Shown: positions 1-11,640 of the stretch, one piece after another
How positions within the stretch are numbered: position 1 is the stretch's first letter
How the letters are laid out: each line of letters starts with the position of its first letter
From: Nipponacmea schrenckii
Taxonomy: Eukaryota; Mollusca; Gastropoda; Lottiidae
Reading direction: 5' to 3'
Assembly: GCA_030562195.1 (NCBI GenBank)
Contig: CM060199.1
Location: forward strand, 9,568,338-9,632,337
DNA length: 64,000 bases
The notes under the pieces: model-generated
Told to the model about the DNA's origin: nothing
What the model saw: only the letters and a program-made list of their open reading frames with translations
Database searches by the model: none
Position numbers and translations under genes: made by a program

Positions 1-1842
1 AATTGAAACCTCATCTAGCAATATCAGAATAACTACAAAAAATCACGGAATAAATTCTTATTTTAGATGATAGACTATTGGTTTTCAATAACAATTCAGC
101 AGATTAGATACAATTTGTCCTTCTATACAGTTGCAGTCTTAGACAGTATGCTTTTACAGTGAAAAGAAACTATGACAAAAAGAATGTGGAATATAACGTT
201 TATAAGGTAAGTTTACTTTAAACAAAAGTTTTACTGCACAATATTTGTAAGACATATAGGGGTAGGAAGGTTCAATTAAAGGGACAGATTCACCATTTTT
301 GAAAGTGAATTATTATTCTGTCTCAAAAACAGGAATAGTTCTGCTGAACAAATCAGTAAAAGTGTTCATAAGTTTAACGTTCCTATTCAAGTGTATCCAT
401 AATTATCCATGTTTCGAGTTATTTTAAATCAAAATTATCATACAGCAACGTCACCGAAACTATCTATTATACAGACCTTATCAACAAAACATACAACTTT
501 CAGATACCCGGTACCTCAAATTTCAACATCGTGATGAATGTGCGAAAGAAAAATATTAAAAGCTTTATATTTAGGTTGGGGTATTTTTGAAGGGTTTATA
601 TGATTTTCTTGCATTTCTTGCACCTCTGAAATCTTTAAACATATATTTAAGGCCAAAATCAATCCTGAAAATAGAGAAACATGGTGTACCGGTATTCTCA
701 GTATGCCACTTGAGAATACATGACAACTTTTCAGTCTACTTATATTGCATTCAGTGACAAGTCTTGTCATGGGATGGAAAATCCTTTGAACCTGTAGACC
801 AAAAATTTTACACAATGATAACAAAAAGGGGGAAAATTTTGGTTGGGAATTGTAGGCAAAGTTTGGTTTCCAATTTATCAAAATCCATGTAAAAACTATA
901 ACAATGGATATATTCCAAATTTCAAGCATTTTAACAGTGCAAGAATGAGCAAGATTGTAAAGAGGTGTTCTAAAAATGTATGTCTAATGGAGACACTGGT
1001 AGCATCAATTTACACCATATTAATTTTTTTTTTTGGTCTGTGGTTCCTGCAAGTAAGTGTTTCACTAATCTGGAAGTCCTTATTTGATAAAAGCATATTT
1101 TGAAACACAGACCTCTTTACAATCCCATTAAAGGCTCATTCTACATATAAAAGATGTTTATAAGTAAATAAATGTTTGGAATAATATAATATTTTATAAA
1201 GCAGTATTGAAGTTCATAAAGCAAAAATGAAATTGGCACAAACACAATTCCAACAAGAACCAAGCCATTCACAGTTATCTCCCATTTTCTCTTCAAATTT
1301 ATTACAAATGTCCTTTAAGGTCATTTGAAGACTTTAACCAAAAGGAAAAGAATAGGTTTGCATTTCAGGGTGCTGGAAATCAGACAATTCACTGCAAGGT
1401 CTGTACGTTGAAAAAGTAATGCAAGCAACATTTTAAACAGCCTGGAAACTGTGAATAATATTTATATATTGTCTTATAAACAAAAACAAAACAAACGTTA
1501 AAAAAAACTGTATAATAAACCATTGGCAGTTATCTCCCATTTGTCAGATAGTGAAGAAGAAATAACTGGAAATTTATTCAAGGTCATTAAAAAGACACAT
1601 CTTTATTCAATAAAATTATTTAAAACCTACGTCATGAAAATTGTGAAAGGGATTGTTAGGAGGTTTTCATATTTTTATACCCCATATAAATTTAAGAATA
1701 TATTAAAAAGGAATTATCGTCCTTGTTCCTTGACATATATTTGATTTTGGGCTCGTGACACTCTACAAGGCACAATTCTTCAGGTTTTTTTTTTTAAGAA
1801 ACTTGCTCAAATTTTTTAATTTCACTCAAGGATGAACCCTTC
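1..1842. other. SNAP-25 intron, left edge: no gene recognised
   Basis: AT-rich sequence with short open frames only and none with coding character. TATA/AATAAA words occur but no splice-flanked exon matching SNAP-25 was seen on the minus strand. Confidence 0.5.
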
Positions 1843-2316
1843 TTAAAGGGGCCCAGGCTTGATTTTTAGGGGTCATTTTGGGCCTTAGTTACATCTAAAC
1901 AGTCCTCAGAAATACTCAAGCTCTAAGAAAATCGCAAAATACCTTGAAATATACCACAAACAAAAAATTTCACTTTTCATTTTTGGTCTCCAGTCAGTCT
2001 GAAAATTGTGTGTCCTGTTGACAAAGTCTACAATTGAAAATGCATTGTAGTTTATCTATATAGATGACTGCTATTGCACGACGGGAAGGATAACTCTTTG
2101 ATTATCAAGACGAACCGTTTTCCAATATGGTGGGACGTTTGTAATTTCTTAAGACATTATGATTTTCCAAACACGCATAATTATGGATACACATGGATTT
2201 GAAGGCTCAAATTGCAAAGGTAAGGTAAACTATTTCTGATTAGCTAACCAAAAGATTTCATGTGTTTGAGGCTGTCGGATGATTGTCCGAAACAAATCAA
2301 GCCTGGGCCCCTTTAA
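1843..2316. mobile_element. MITE with TTAA target and 23-bp perfect terminal repeats
   Basis: Left end 1843-1865 starts TTAAAGGGGCCCAGGCTTG; right end 2294-2316 is its exact reverse complement. TTAA at both outer ends fits piggyBac-type target sites. No coding capacity in 474 bases. A second inverted pair just outside (AGGATGAACCCT at about 1829 and AGGGTTCATCCT at about 2409) suggests it inserted into an older palindromic repeat. A degraded relative is at about 51044-51362. Confidence 0.75.
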
Positions 2317-2429
2317 AATCCAAAATACCAAAAAATATATAATGAGTTATTCAAGTGCAAATATACTAAAAATGACTAAATATTTTCCAATTTCGCTGAT
2401 TTTCAACAGGGTTCATCCTTGGGTTATTA

Positions 2430-3587
2430 CATAATCTCACAACAAGTTTCATCAAAATACGTTGCACATTGTATACTGTTAGTGAGCATATCAAGAACAA
2501 GGGCAATAACTCATACTAAATATGGGTGAAGGCAATATACACTCCATGTTTGAAAATCATATAATATTATGAATGCGTTGGTGAAACGGAGTAGAAATAA
2601 GCTGAGTTTGGTATGTGATGAAAAGAGACAATGATTGTATGTGAAGCAGAAAATAAATCCAATATGGCCTGTAAGTTATCAATGAATTGAAAGTCATAAA
2701 TATTAAACCATTATATATAATAAATCATAACACAGTATGAATAATATATAGTAAGATTAAGTTAATATGAACAGATGTTAATATTGGATTCAATATGCCT
2801 TGATCTGACAAACATTCATACATACAATCAATGCCAAGTTCAAAGGAAAATGGGTAAATAGAGGGCATAAATATTGTTCAAGGGACATGTGAAAAGCCTT
2901 AATAACAGTTTCAGTCACTATGACATTACACCTCCTTTCAATTAATGAAATGTAATGTATTAAGGTGCATCTGCACAATCCTTTCAATTAAAGCACCAGT
3001 GGAGCTTTTAAGCAAAAACAAAAGTTTTTTTTTATTCAGATTGATTTTTCTATACATCCAAATAAAAATTATTTTAAATCTGCTTGCATTAAATGAATAC
3101 AATCAATAAATTGAGTGATCATTTTACAAAAAGGAACTTATATTAATTTCCATTATTTCCCCAATTCATCATTCTCTTGTATATTGTTGTATATTGACCA
3201 GATAAAAGGATTCATAAAACAAGCCAACCAGATTCAACTATCAATCTAACTCATGTTGCTATTTCATAAATATTCTATCAAGTCTTACGACTACCAGCTA
3301 TTTTAGATCAGAAAGCAACAGTTAACTCAGTTAAACAATTGATTTTTTCTTGTACTTGAAAATAATATCATTGCTAACTATCCGACGAATGTTTCGATTC
3401 ATTTATATTAAATGTATAAGGCAAGGGTTGATATCATCAATATGTTCTGGCTCAAGTGTCGATGGAAACATCAGTCAGTCAGGAATATTTATAACCTTAT
3501 TACCAATAATAGAATTAGAATTGCTTACAATTATGAACGTATTTCGAGAGCCTTAAAATATTATGTAGGCTAAATTTGCAATTACCT
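2430..3587. other. SNAP-25 intron: nothing recognised
   Basis: AT-rich, no repeats of note, no coding signal. Confidence 0.5.
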
Positions 3588-3860
3588 ACATCTAGACAAT
3601 ATATTGAATATCATTTGACCTAGTTTTCAAAGTCATAAAATAATTAGGTCACACCTTCCGTAGCGGTTAATGATGGCGAAAATATGAAAATTATCAATTT
3701 TTGCTGTATTTAAGTACACTTATCTCTATGAATTTTTTAAGTAAGCCAAATTAAAAAATATCTACTCGTAGACAATATATTGAATATAATTTGACCTAAT
3801 TTTCAAGGTCATAGATTAAGTGGGTCACACCTTCCGTAGCCGTTAAAGTGACCTAATTTT
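3588..3860. repeat. Two-unit tandem repeat of about 180 bp (GGTCACACCTTCCGTAGC)
   Basis: GACAATATATTGAATAT, TTTGACCTA, TTTTCAA, GGTCACACCTTCCGTAGC and GGTTAA recur in order at 3593-3670 and 3771-3848. Short TGACCT/AGGTCA words are frequent on both sides. No gene seen. In the SNAP-25 intron. Confidence 0.7.
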
Positions 3861-4059
3861 GAAAAAATCGAAATTTAAATAATTCGAAAGAAAATACGAA
3901 ATTTGAAAATCGGTCTCCAAGAAAAGGTAGATAATGATCCATTGTATCTATGTGCTAAATTTCATCAAAATCGGTCTATCAGTAGTGTCTGAATTTCGGA
4001 TTTAAGAATTGTAACAAAAATTCAAAATGGCGGCCGATATGGCAGCTTGACCTAATTAT

Positions 4060-4613
4060 TTAGGTCAAATCAATTACTATTGACAAGTTATTTATAAAAC
4101 AGTTTTCACTTTTCACCTAGCAGTTATAGACCGGAAGTTACGTAATTACGTCATTTGAGGCTAAACCGGAAGAAGAATTTTTTTTTTCACATATTTTCAA
4201 AAATTATAATCATATCGCCTATCAACTGGTAAAGTTTCAAAATTTTACCATTTATATTAAAGGAGAAATCACGGTCTGAAATTTTTGCCGATGACCCTTG
4301 AATATTAAATTGCAAATCGTGGGTAAAATATTTAACCTAATTGCATAAAACCTATAATTGTTAGTTGACAAATACATTGAAGTTTTCAAATCTGAAAATC
4401 CGGTCAAAATCGAACTGAAAATAAACTTGCTAAAGCAAAAAAACCTCAACTTCCGGTTCTCACTTCCTGTCAGAGATAGAACTTCCGTTTTTGTTTTATT
4501 TGATAATAGAAATCATTCTAAGATCAACTGTAGATTTAGAATTTCTGCACCTTTTACCAGTTTTTCTGCAAACTCATCCAAGAATTACAAAAAAAAAAAA
4601 AAAAAAAAAAAAA
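4060..4613 (+). repeat. Retroposon-like sequence ending in a 25-base poly(A)
   Basis: A stretch with several ACTTCCGG/CCGGAAGT words ends in 25 consecutive A (4589-4613) followed by TAAAATAA. A pure poly(A) end suggests a retroposed copy, but no protein, no tRNA-like head and no clear target duplication were found. Confidence 0.35.
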
Positions 4614-4619
4614 TAAAAT

Positions 4620-6026
4620 AATCCGAACGATTACAATACGTTTTCGCCAAAGTCGAAATACGTAAAAATTAGAAGGGAATTAATTGACGTTGTTCTACTG
4701 ATTTGTGTGAACAGTCTTATACTCAGCAACAAATAGATTACTCTTATATAAAGACTTTTTGTTCACTACCTCAAGAAATATTTCACTTATATTCATAAAA
4801 GTCAAAACTGACTCATAATTTAGCACCTTGACTTCAAATTAACATTATTTAACAATAATGACTATCTGCTCTCTATGAAGATTCTTCACACTATTGATTA
4901 ATACTGGAATCACATGTTGGTTAAGGGTCGGACTTAACTTAGACCTGCTCTTGATCCTTTTCGACTAAATTTGAAAAGGGATGTTTTATATTTTAGCATA
5001 TTCAATATCCAGTGTATCCAATTCAGTATGGTACATTCAAGTAGATTGAAGTTGAAGAAGCTTTTAATCATTTCCCTTCATTAATTATTGAAGCTAATCA
5101 ATTAATCAGATTTAAAGTTTGATTCCAATATGGTTTACTTTGTACAAATTAACTCACAACACTAACCATGTTTCTACTGAGTTTATCTAGTTCTCATACC
5201 ACTTTAGTTTCAATAGCGGCTAAGCTGATTTTAACTTATAAATATCTGATCAAAAAGAAGAAAAACCTACTGTAAAATGAAATGTAACTGTGATATACAA
5301 AGTTATTTACAGCAACAAATGAAAGTCCAATGTTTTCTTCTGTTCCGGTTCAAAACGCTTCTTACAGTTGTTGAATGAGCAACCATAAAAGACCAGTATG
5401 CACCATTTGTAGAGGAGAGAGAAAAGTCGCCTTTTTTGACATTCAACGCAGGCTTACTGTTGACATTTATAAATAAGCTGCCTTTTCATTGTTTGTTTTA
5501 AGTAATTTTTACTACTAACTGAGTATAAATTGAATTTGGTTCTGAATTTCCCTCCCAATACATCAGGTTCTATTATCAGATACAATAATACTCAATCTGA
5601 TGACATTCAGAAGTGATCATCCAAGCATAAATTCAATATTTAGGTTAAGTTCCTACATCAGATGTTTAAAATGTCATTATATAAGCTTATCAAATAAAAA
5701 AAAAATAGTACGCTATTTCAGAAGATTGAGCCTGCTACAGTACCAAATTTTATCAAGAAATGAAACATAAAATACCAAGAATTATAATAAACCTAATAGT
5801 TGATACAACAATCTACTGTTTCAGGATTAAGGAGGTACTAGTACAAAGGATAACTAATCTGAACAAAACAAGCTATTTAATCAAAAATGTATAGGAAATG
5901 TACCGGTACTCTTTAAATTTTAATGATATAAATGGACAACTTTGCAAAATACAAAATTGAATACAAACTCTGGCTTATTATCAAAATTGTTTTTTTTTTT
6001 CTAACAAGTATGTTTTTCTTAAATAA
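4620..6026. other. SNAP-25 intron: nothing recognised
   Basis: AT-rich unique-looking sequence between the poly(A)-ended repeat and the GGCC-ended transposon. No exon seen. Confidence 0.5.
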
Positions 6027-6640
6027 TTAGGCCAGACCAATTTATTTTCTTGTTTTACAGATCCCCTGACCCACATTTTCAGGAAATCCGAAAAAAAAAA
6101 AACCAAAATCAGCTCCGATCAAAAAAAAAAAAACATCTTTTGATTCAGCGAGTTCAACTTCTGATTTGTTGTAAATAAACTCACTTCCAAAAATTACTCC
6201 AAGAAGATCAACAAAAAAGTATTCCCAAAATTACAAAAACCGCTGCTATTTTGACTTTCGTCCATGAATGCAATGATAGTCTCGATCACCTAAATATCAC
6301 GGATGTTCTGCTAATGCACTCGGACAATGGTTCTTTATTTTGGATTGAAATAATATTGCTTACGCAAGTCTATTGAAATTGTGAAACGAAAAAATTTCTA
6401 AAACCCGCGCATTCATTATATGCAAGGCATTCATAATGATGTTTCTTATTAATTGTGAAAAATTACGGAATAACCATATAGTTGTACACTTAAGTTATTA
6501 CAATGAAATGTTAATTCGGTACTTTTTCAATATCAAAATTATTATTTTGTTGCTATGGGGTTTTCCTAGGATTTCCCGGCAAATTTTACTGAACCAATCA
6601 TGTTCATTCTTTTATACAACTACACAATAGCCTAGTGTTG

Positions 6641-6690
6641 AAACGGTTAGTGATTTTTACGAACCGGGTAATTTTCGGCACTAACCGTTT
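6641..6690. repeat. 12-bp perfect inverted repeat
   Basis: AAACGGTTAGTG at 6641-6652 pairs with CACTAACCGTTT at 6679-6690 around a 26-base loop with CCGGG. Further CCCGGTTAAT motifs follow. Likely the subterminal part of a transposon; lies within the 6030-8679 element. Confidence 0.6.
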
Positions 6691-7129
6691 GTTACCCGGT
6701 TAATCCCGGTTAATTAACACATTTTTATACCTGTTTTTATTATACCGGTAACAGCGTAATCTGAACTGCAATAAGTACTGTATCAAATATTTGACCTAAT
6801 TTGAACCAGTTCCCCAGTAATTGTCCTAAAAAATCAACAACTCATCGAAGCAGACATATTAAGATAACAAGCCCAGGTGATAGACTTGGACAGACGAATG
6901 GCGCCAGTGTCAATCAGTGCTACAGTCTCGAGCAGATCAAAGGGACCGATCAAAGTAATAAATGTTTCCAGTTGTGTCATCTCATCATTGTAGCGCATGT
7001 TTTCATGAATCTGTATTTAATTCTCATGAATATTGATAAGCTTGAAGTTGATTGACAGGTAAGTAGAAACAAACGGCCAATCAGAGAAGAGTATATAAAA
7101 AAACAATATTATGATTTCTATAAAATGAG

Positions 7130-7286
7130 TTATATTTTAATACCTCGTAGTCCTCGTAACAAATGGTTCCGTAGAACAGAAGTTAAACCTCCTCTGTAAG
7201 AAAGTTGACTTCCAGAAAGATCACATTTGGCTTTATCCATTCCTTTTCTTTTTGGAAGTAATCCCAAACACCACTTTTTGAAGACA
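7130..7286 (-). pseudogene. BED zinc-finger remnant (hAT/ZBED-type), frameshifted
   Basis: The minus strand reads MSSKSGVWDYFQKEKE in one frame, then in the next frame MDKAKCDLSGSQLSYRGG and TSVLRNHLLR. Together these match a BED finger (SKVW.YF......KAKC..C...L.Y.GG.TS.L..HL), with a one-base frame change in the middle, the second cysteine replaced by serine and the last histidine missing. Clearly decayed. It may be nested in the larger element around it. Confidence 0.65.
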
Positions 7287-7902
7287 TTTTGAAAAACTTT
7301 TGCACAAGACTTATGACTGTGTGGGCGTGGTCCAATAATGATTGGTTCCACACTGCTTATTGACGTTTTGGGTAAACCTAATTAACATAACGGTGTCGGG
7401 TGCACACGACAACATACACGCGATCATTAGACAAAGTTATTAATTGTCCGTATATGAAAATAGAAAAGACTTGATAGTCTTGACCACAAACAACACGCGT
7501 TTTGATAAGACATACCCCATGACGATATCTCATCTCAATTATTCAATCAACTAAAACAACACAGTTTTTAGATGTTTATTTACTAAAGAAAAGAGGAAAT
7601 TTCTGTTTAAAAAAGCTCTCTTTCCCCCCTAATTAAAATTTGAAATGTTAATTCGGAAATTTTTCAAATCAGACCCGGTTATTTTGTGCTTTTTTCCAAA
7701 CCCGGGAAATCGTTAAACTGAACCAATCAGTTTCAAAAACTACAAATAGCCAGCCAATGAAATACGATTTCACAACTAGCTCTTTCAGAGATCGATGGAA
7801 TTTGGAAAAGCGTGTGGATGAAATCACATTTTATTTTGTATTTATGCAAATGGCTTCACGCTATTTTAGTGTTACCGTAATAAGAGCTCTGGAAACGCTC
7901 AA

Positions 7903-8449
7903 GTGTTTGATTTGTATGACGTCAACCGAACAGTTGGTGAACTGGCTAATTGCGCAATTGAAAAAGTAGGCCTTCTTGGCACGTCTTCAACTTCGTCTTC
8001 CGATGATGTCATTGATGAAGGACTACGTATCGAAAAGATCATAGCTTCAGAATCCACAAGTAGTTTGGATATAACAGCAAGAGGCAACAGCGTAGAAGCT
8101 TCTACACCCCTTCACGTCATCGTGGGTTTTAATCTATTGTTTGTGACTGTGTTTATTTGCAAAGCCAATTCTGGTTCAAAATCTAAATCAGCTCTCCCCA
8201 CGTCTAGTACTAGTAGTAGTGCCAGTGGTGACAAAGAACCGAAGAAACAAGAAAAAAAATGCCTTTGATGTGTTGATGACTAGTAGTATTAAATATGATT
8301 GTTTACCATCAGACTTTACATTAACTGGGAAGCATTTTGTAAGCACACTTCACTCCACATTATGGTATATAACTTCACAGCATCAGAAGTTTAAAGAACG
8401 TGGTTTACTAATTCCAGATATATTCCAAGCATTTTCTGGATATATATGA
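7903..8449 (+). pseudogene. Unrecognised open region with frame break in an A8 tract (NAFDVLM)
   Basis: The first frame (7903-8268) encodes a serine-rich stretch ending DKEPKKQEKKCL; a one-base shift in the run of eight A at about 8252 continues as KKNAFDVLMTSSIKYDCLPS, then TGKHFVSTLHSTLWYITS and ERGLLIPDIFQAFSGY, stop at 8449. The second part looks like a folded domain with periodic aromatic residues, but I do not recognise it. Its position inside the GGCC-ended element suggests a transposon-carried gene, now broken. Confidence 0.4.
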
Positions 8450-8682
8450 TATTTCTGAATTATGGGGCTGAAATTTGATATGGCAGTAGCACAATACCCA
8501 TGATTGAATAAACTGCTCTGTTGTCCTCACACTATACAGCCGGGATTGGTGTGGATGTTTTTTGTTTTTTTTTTCCCCTCCTACCCTCAATTTTGGTCCT
8601 TTTTTTTTTTTTTTTCCCTCCTGCCTTTACAGATTTTTTCCAAAAAAATCTGTAAAACAAGAAAAAAATTGGTCTGGCCTTA

Positions 8683-9293
8683 TGATACAGGTACTCTTTC
8701 AATGTACCAGCAGCTACTCTATCAGTCACCTGTTACATGATATATACATGAGCAGTCAGTAAAGAGGCTGTGAAAATGTGATGACCAAGCTTTAAATTAT
8801 AATACTTATAGTTCAGTGTATAAATAAATATATATTTACATTTCTACTATCACTTCCTTTAATTATTTTTTGATAAACTGTAGTTTGACATGTGACGCTA
8901 TGATGTAGTCAAGGTGCAACAATGTGTCAATTTCATATAAAACAGCGAATTTGTATTTATAAAAATATCAAAAATATAATAAGAATTAAACATTGTGTTA
9001 TTGGTGTGTATGACTTTGTCATTTATTCAGTTTGGCACTTGATCTATTGCATTTACACACCAATAATACTGATGAGACCAACATTCAATTCATATGTATA
9101 ATATTTCTTTAAAGAAAATTTGTGTAATTAAAATGTGGTGCTATTGTAAATTAAGGATGTAATAATAAGATTCCATTTATTTCATTTCTCCCAAAGGCCA
9201 AGATCATTATCTAAGATACATCATGAGAATTATGGATTTGATAAGTATTTAGTTTAGTGTTCGTGACAAGGAAGTTTAATTATTTGCACTTAC
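8683..9293. other. SNAP-25 intron next to the first coding exon
   Basis: Only the splice donor (9293-9292) at the right end is recognisable. Confidence 0.5.
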
Positions 9294-9398
9294 CTCATCT
9301 GTAACTAAATTTGCTTGCATCTGTAATTCCTGCAATTCCGTTCTCATTGTATTATCTTCGGTAGGCTTTTCTGGGATCTCAGTTGAAGGCACAGCCAT
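9294..9398 (-). CDS. SNAP25: SNAP-25 first coding exon (t-SNARE), gene continues left of window
   Basis: The minus strand encodes 35 residues starting MAVPSTEIPEKPTEDN and running into TELQELQMQANLVTDE, which matches the N-terminal start of the first SNARE helix of SNAP-25/SNAP-23 proteins, where the next residues in the family are SLESTRRML. The exon ends in phase 0 at a strong donor (GAG|GTAAGTG; GT at 9293-9292). The ATG is at 9398-9396 and an acceptor (TTTTCAG) opens the exon at 9434, leaving 36 bases of 5' UTR in it. SNAP-25 is a membrane-attached Qb/Qc SNARE that pairs with syntaxin and synaptobrevin in vesicle fusion. No later exon was found between 1 and 9293, so intron 1 exceeds 9.2 kb and the gene runs off the left edge. 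The identification rests on one exon and is fairly sure; SNAP-23/25/29-type distinction is by the LQELQ motif only. Confidence 0.82.
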
Positions 9399-9434
9399 TT
9401 TGTTTGAATTAGACTTGTATTATCTTTCTTAAAT

Positions 9435-10509
9435 CTGAAAATAAATGAATCAACAAATATTTCAATATTAATGCCTATTTAGGACTTTACACAATAAAAA
9501 TTATCAAACTGTCATGCCCTAAAAATGTTGCCATAGCAATAGGTCTTAAAGATACCCTAACTACAATTATTGATTACCGGTACTTTAGATTCTTTGGAAA
9601 GATAAATTAGCTCCAACAATGGGTAAAATAGTTTTTGTTAAATGAGGTCATTGTTTGATGTTCTCTGAGGGTTAAAGAAGAAAGTTCATAGAATGAAACA
9701 CAATTTAGAAAGCAACTTGAATATTTAACAATTTCTTGTAAAGACTTCCCTCTTAATTGAATAAAACTTGTGAAAATTTCTTCAAATTATGTTTATGAGT
9801 ACCAACCTTACTATTTGTAAAATTGCAAGATCTGAAGATCATATGGTTTGTACCTCCAAATGTACCTGTAACTCTTAACAATGTTGTAATAAACTATATT
9901 TAGCTTATTAGACACTGATCTGACTAGGCTAAACCTAACCACTGCACTGTCCATTGGCATTGTCATTGATTTAGAAATGAATGACACAATTGCTTGCTTG
10001 AGTTGAGTTTATTATTACATAATAAGTTACACTGATATAATATCATAATATTCAAACAAGAATCTCAAAAAGTATCCAGCATCCTACTAGAGATCTATCT
10101 TATGAGAACTTAAAATAAAGAAATTTCTAGTCTTAGCCCCACCCCCTCATAAAATCTGTTTGTTTATATGTCTCAATATTTCATCTCTCTAGAAATCGTT
10201 ACACTATTAGTTTTAGTTCAATTTACAGTATGTCTTAATTAGGTATTAACAAATCTTCAACAGTAATATTATATCATGTCTTCAGCATCATTGACTAAAT
10301 AAAATTAATATCATAAAAAAAACGTAAACACAAATTTTACTTATCAAAAATGCTGTCTGCTAAAATAAATCATTAATTTGCATCGAAAATGTGATGATTT
10401 TTTGGCGAGAGTGTTGTTACATGCATCTTTTATTGTCTTGTCAAAGAGATTAAAACGAAATCGACCAAACAAACAAATGAAAAAGGTATATAAATGTGAT
10501 CATACTTAC
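9435..10509. other. Intron in the SNAP-25 5' UTR
   Basis: Flanked by the donor at 10509-10508 and the acceptor at 9436-9435 (minus strand). AT-rich; nothing else seen. Confidence 0.45.
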
Positions 10510-10570
10510 GAAACTGAATATTTTGGTGAATCAACTTATTAATTCGTCGGTCTTCGCCTTCGGGAAATAT
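10510..10570 (-). other. SNAP25: Probable non-coding 5' exon of SNAP-25
   Basis: Reading the minus strand, a good splice donor (TTTC|GTAAGTATG, GT at 10509-10508) lies 1.07 kb upstream of the acceptor at 9436-9435 that opens the first coding exon. No open coding frame continues into the exon, so it is read as 5' UTR. The right boundary (transcription start) cannot be seen and is set just before the CRE-like site. Inference from splice signals only. Confidence 0.5.
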
Positions 10571-10581
10571 GGCCGATGTTA

Positions 10582-10589
10582 TGACGTCA
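10582..10589. promoter_or_regulatory. CRE palindrome TGACGTCA
   Basis: A perfect cAMP-response-element palindrome, TGACGTCA, lies directly upstream of the presumed SNAP-25 5' exon and about 180 bases from the presumed ZNF106 5' exon. CREs close to transcription starts are typical binding sites of CREB/ATF factors. The position between two divergent genes supports a promoter; activity is not shown by sequence. Confidence 0.5.
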
Positions 10590-10738
10590 TGAGGTCAACA
10601 AATATTAATTTCTTATAGAAATGGAGTTGCGTGTACATGCATACAAATGAAGTTAAATTTAAATAATATATATAAAGAATATTAATATCTTTAAAATCTA
10701 ACGCACTTATCGAATTTGACAAAAAAGATTTCGTGAAA

Positions 10739-10752
10739 TTTCCCAGAATGCA
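10739..10752 (+). promoter_or_regulatory. ZNF143-like promoter motif (TTTCCCAGAATGCA)
   Basis: The string TTTCCCAGAATGCA matches the core of the well-known metazoan promoter element bound by ZNF143/SBF (TTCCCAGAATGC). It lies just upstream of the presumed 5' exon of ZNF106, in the shared divergent promoter region. The vertebrate factor is well documented; use of the same site in this organism is inferred. Confidence 0.35.
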
Positions 10753-10861
10753 TTCAATCATAACAAACATGGCTGACAAAGTTGCAGGGAAATTCGATTT
10801 ACTGTAAACAATACGGCATTACACCACTGACATTTAAAGATCTGTTGTTAAAATATAAACA
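10753..10861 (+). other. ZNF106: Probable non-coding 5' exon of ZNF106 with a 12-codon upstream ORF
   Basis: A donor (AAACA|GTGAGTGTATG, GT at 10862) can splice to the acceptor at 12020 that opens the first coding exon. The exon carries a short upstream ORF at 10769-10807 (MADKVAGKFDLL then stop) with a good initiation context (AACATGG). Such a uORF could dampen translation of the main ORF. The transcription start is not visible; boundaries are inferred from splice signals. Confidence 0.4.
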
Positions 10862-11119
10862 GTGAGTGTATGATTATGTTTTCCAACTTTTCGAAAAATT
10901 TCAACTTGTTTGCACATGGAATAATAGTTTTAGGAACTATGATATATTTGTCCTCAATTCCCATTCCCAGGGCAGCATCCAACATAGACATAGATTAGTC
11001 CGAAACTCTATTCCCGGCCTCTGATAGCTATTTGGACAGATATCGCTGGGTGAGAGTTAGAAAAACTAGGCACCTAAAACTTGTGATTTTCCGCACCTCC
11101 GCGGGTTCGGGGGTTTTAG

Positions 11120-11640
11120 ACGTATTTACATTCCTTGAATCCACCAAACCAAGATATATTTCATTACTTTGAAAGATGGGTGTTTTGTAGTTCAGTCATG
11201 ACATAATAATCCCCTTTCACCATTCATGTTACACCTGTGGTTGCGTCAAAGTTTGTTTCAAGAATTTCAATCACTCAAATTGCATGCGCATTAAAATAAT
11301 TCTGACGTTAAACCATCATCTTGTACTTTCATTTGATGACCCAGTAATGTCGAAAATTTTGGATGTGCGCGCTATTTGAAATGGCGATTGTGTGATTGAA
11401 ATTCTTGAAACAAACTTTGACGCAACCACAGGTGTAACATGCATGGTGAAAGGGGATTATTATGGCATGACTGAACTACAAAACATCCATCTTTCCAAAT
11501 AATGAAATATATCTTGGATGACGCAGCCATAGGCGTGGCATGAGTGGTGTAGGGGGATAATGATGGTATGATTGAACTACAAAAACATTCATCTTTCCAA
11601 ATAAATCAAGGTTTGGTGGATTCGAGGTATGTAGAAAAGA
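11120..11640. repeat. Fold-back element with arms of about 150 bp
   Basis: Left arm about 11128-11275 (CCACCAAACCAAGATATATT, GTTCAGTCATGACATAATAA, CACCTGTGGTTGCGTCAAAG) and right arm about 11385-11520 (CTTTGACGCAACCACAGGTG, TTATTATGGCATGACTGAAC, AAATATATCTTGG) are inverted copies around about 100 bases. A second, diverged part-copy of the right arm follows (11520-11633) and ends with the reverse of the outermost left sequence (GGTTTGGTGGATTC). It lies in the 5' UTR intron of ZNF106. Confidence 0.8.

Larger units (their letters stand above)
6030..8679. mobile_element. PIF/Harbinger-like element: GGCCAGACC inverted ends, TTA target duplication
   Basis: The left end GGCCAGACCAATTTATTTTC (6030) and the right end, ending ATTGGTCTGGCC (8679), are inverted copies over about 33 bases including CTTGTTTTACAGAT. 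Both are flanked by TTA (6027-6029 and 8680-8682). A TTA duplication and GGCC-start ends fit the PIF/Harbinger superfamily. No Harbinger transposase is recognisable. The interior holds a BED-finger remnant and a plus-strand open region. Poly-A/T tracts lie just inside both ends. Confidence 0.6.

Noticed and set aside
843..1103. Short open frames at the left edge (both strands, 516-1744)
   Set aside because: No coding character, no homology recognised; inside a long intron of SNAP-25.
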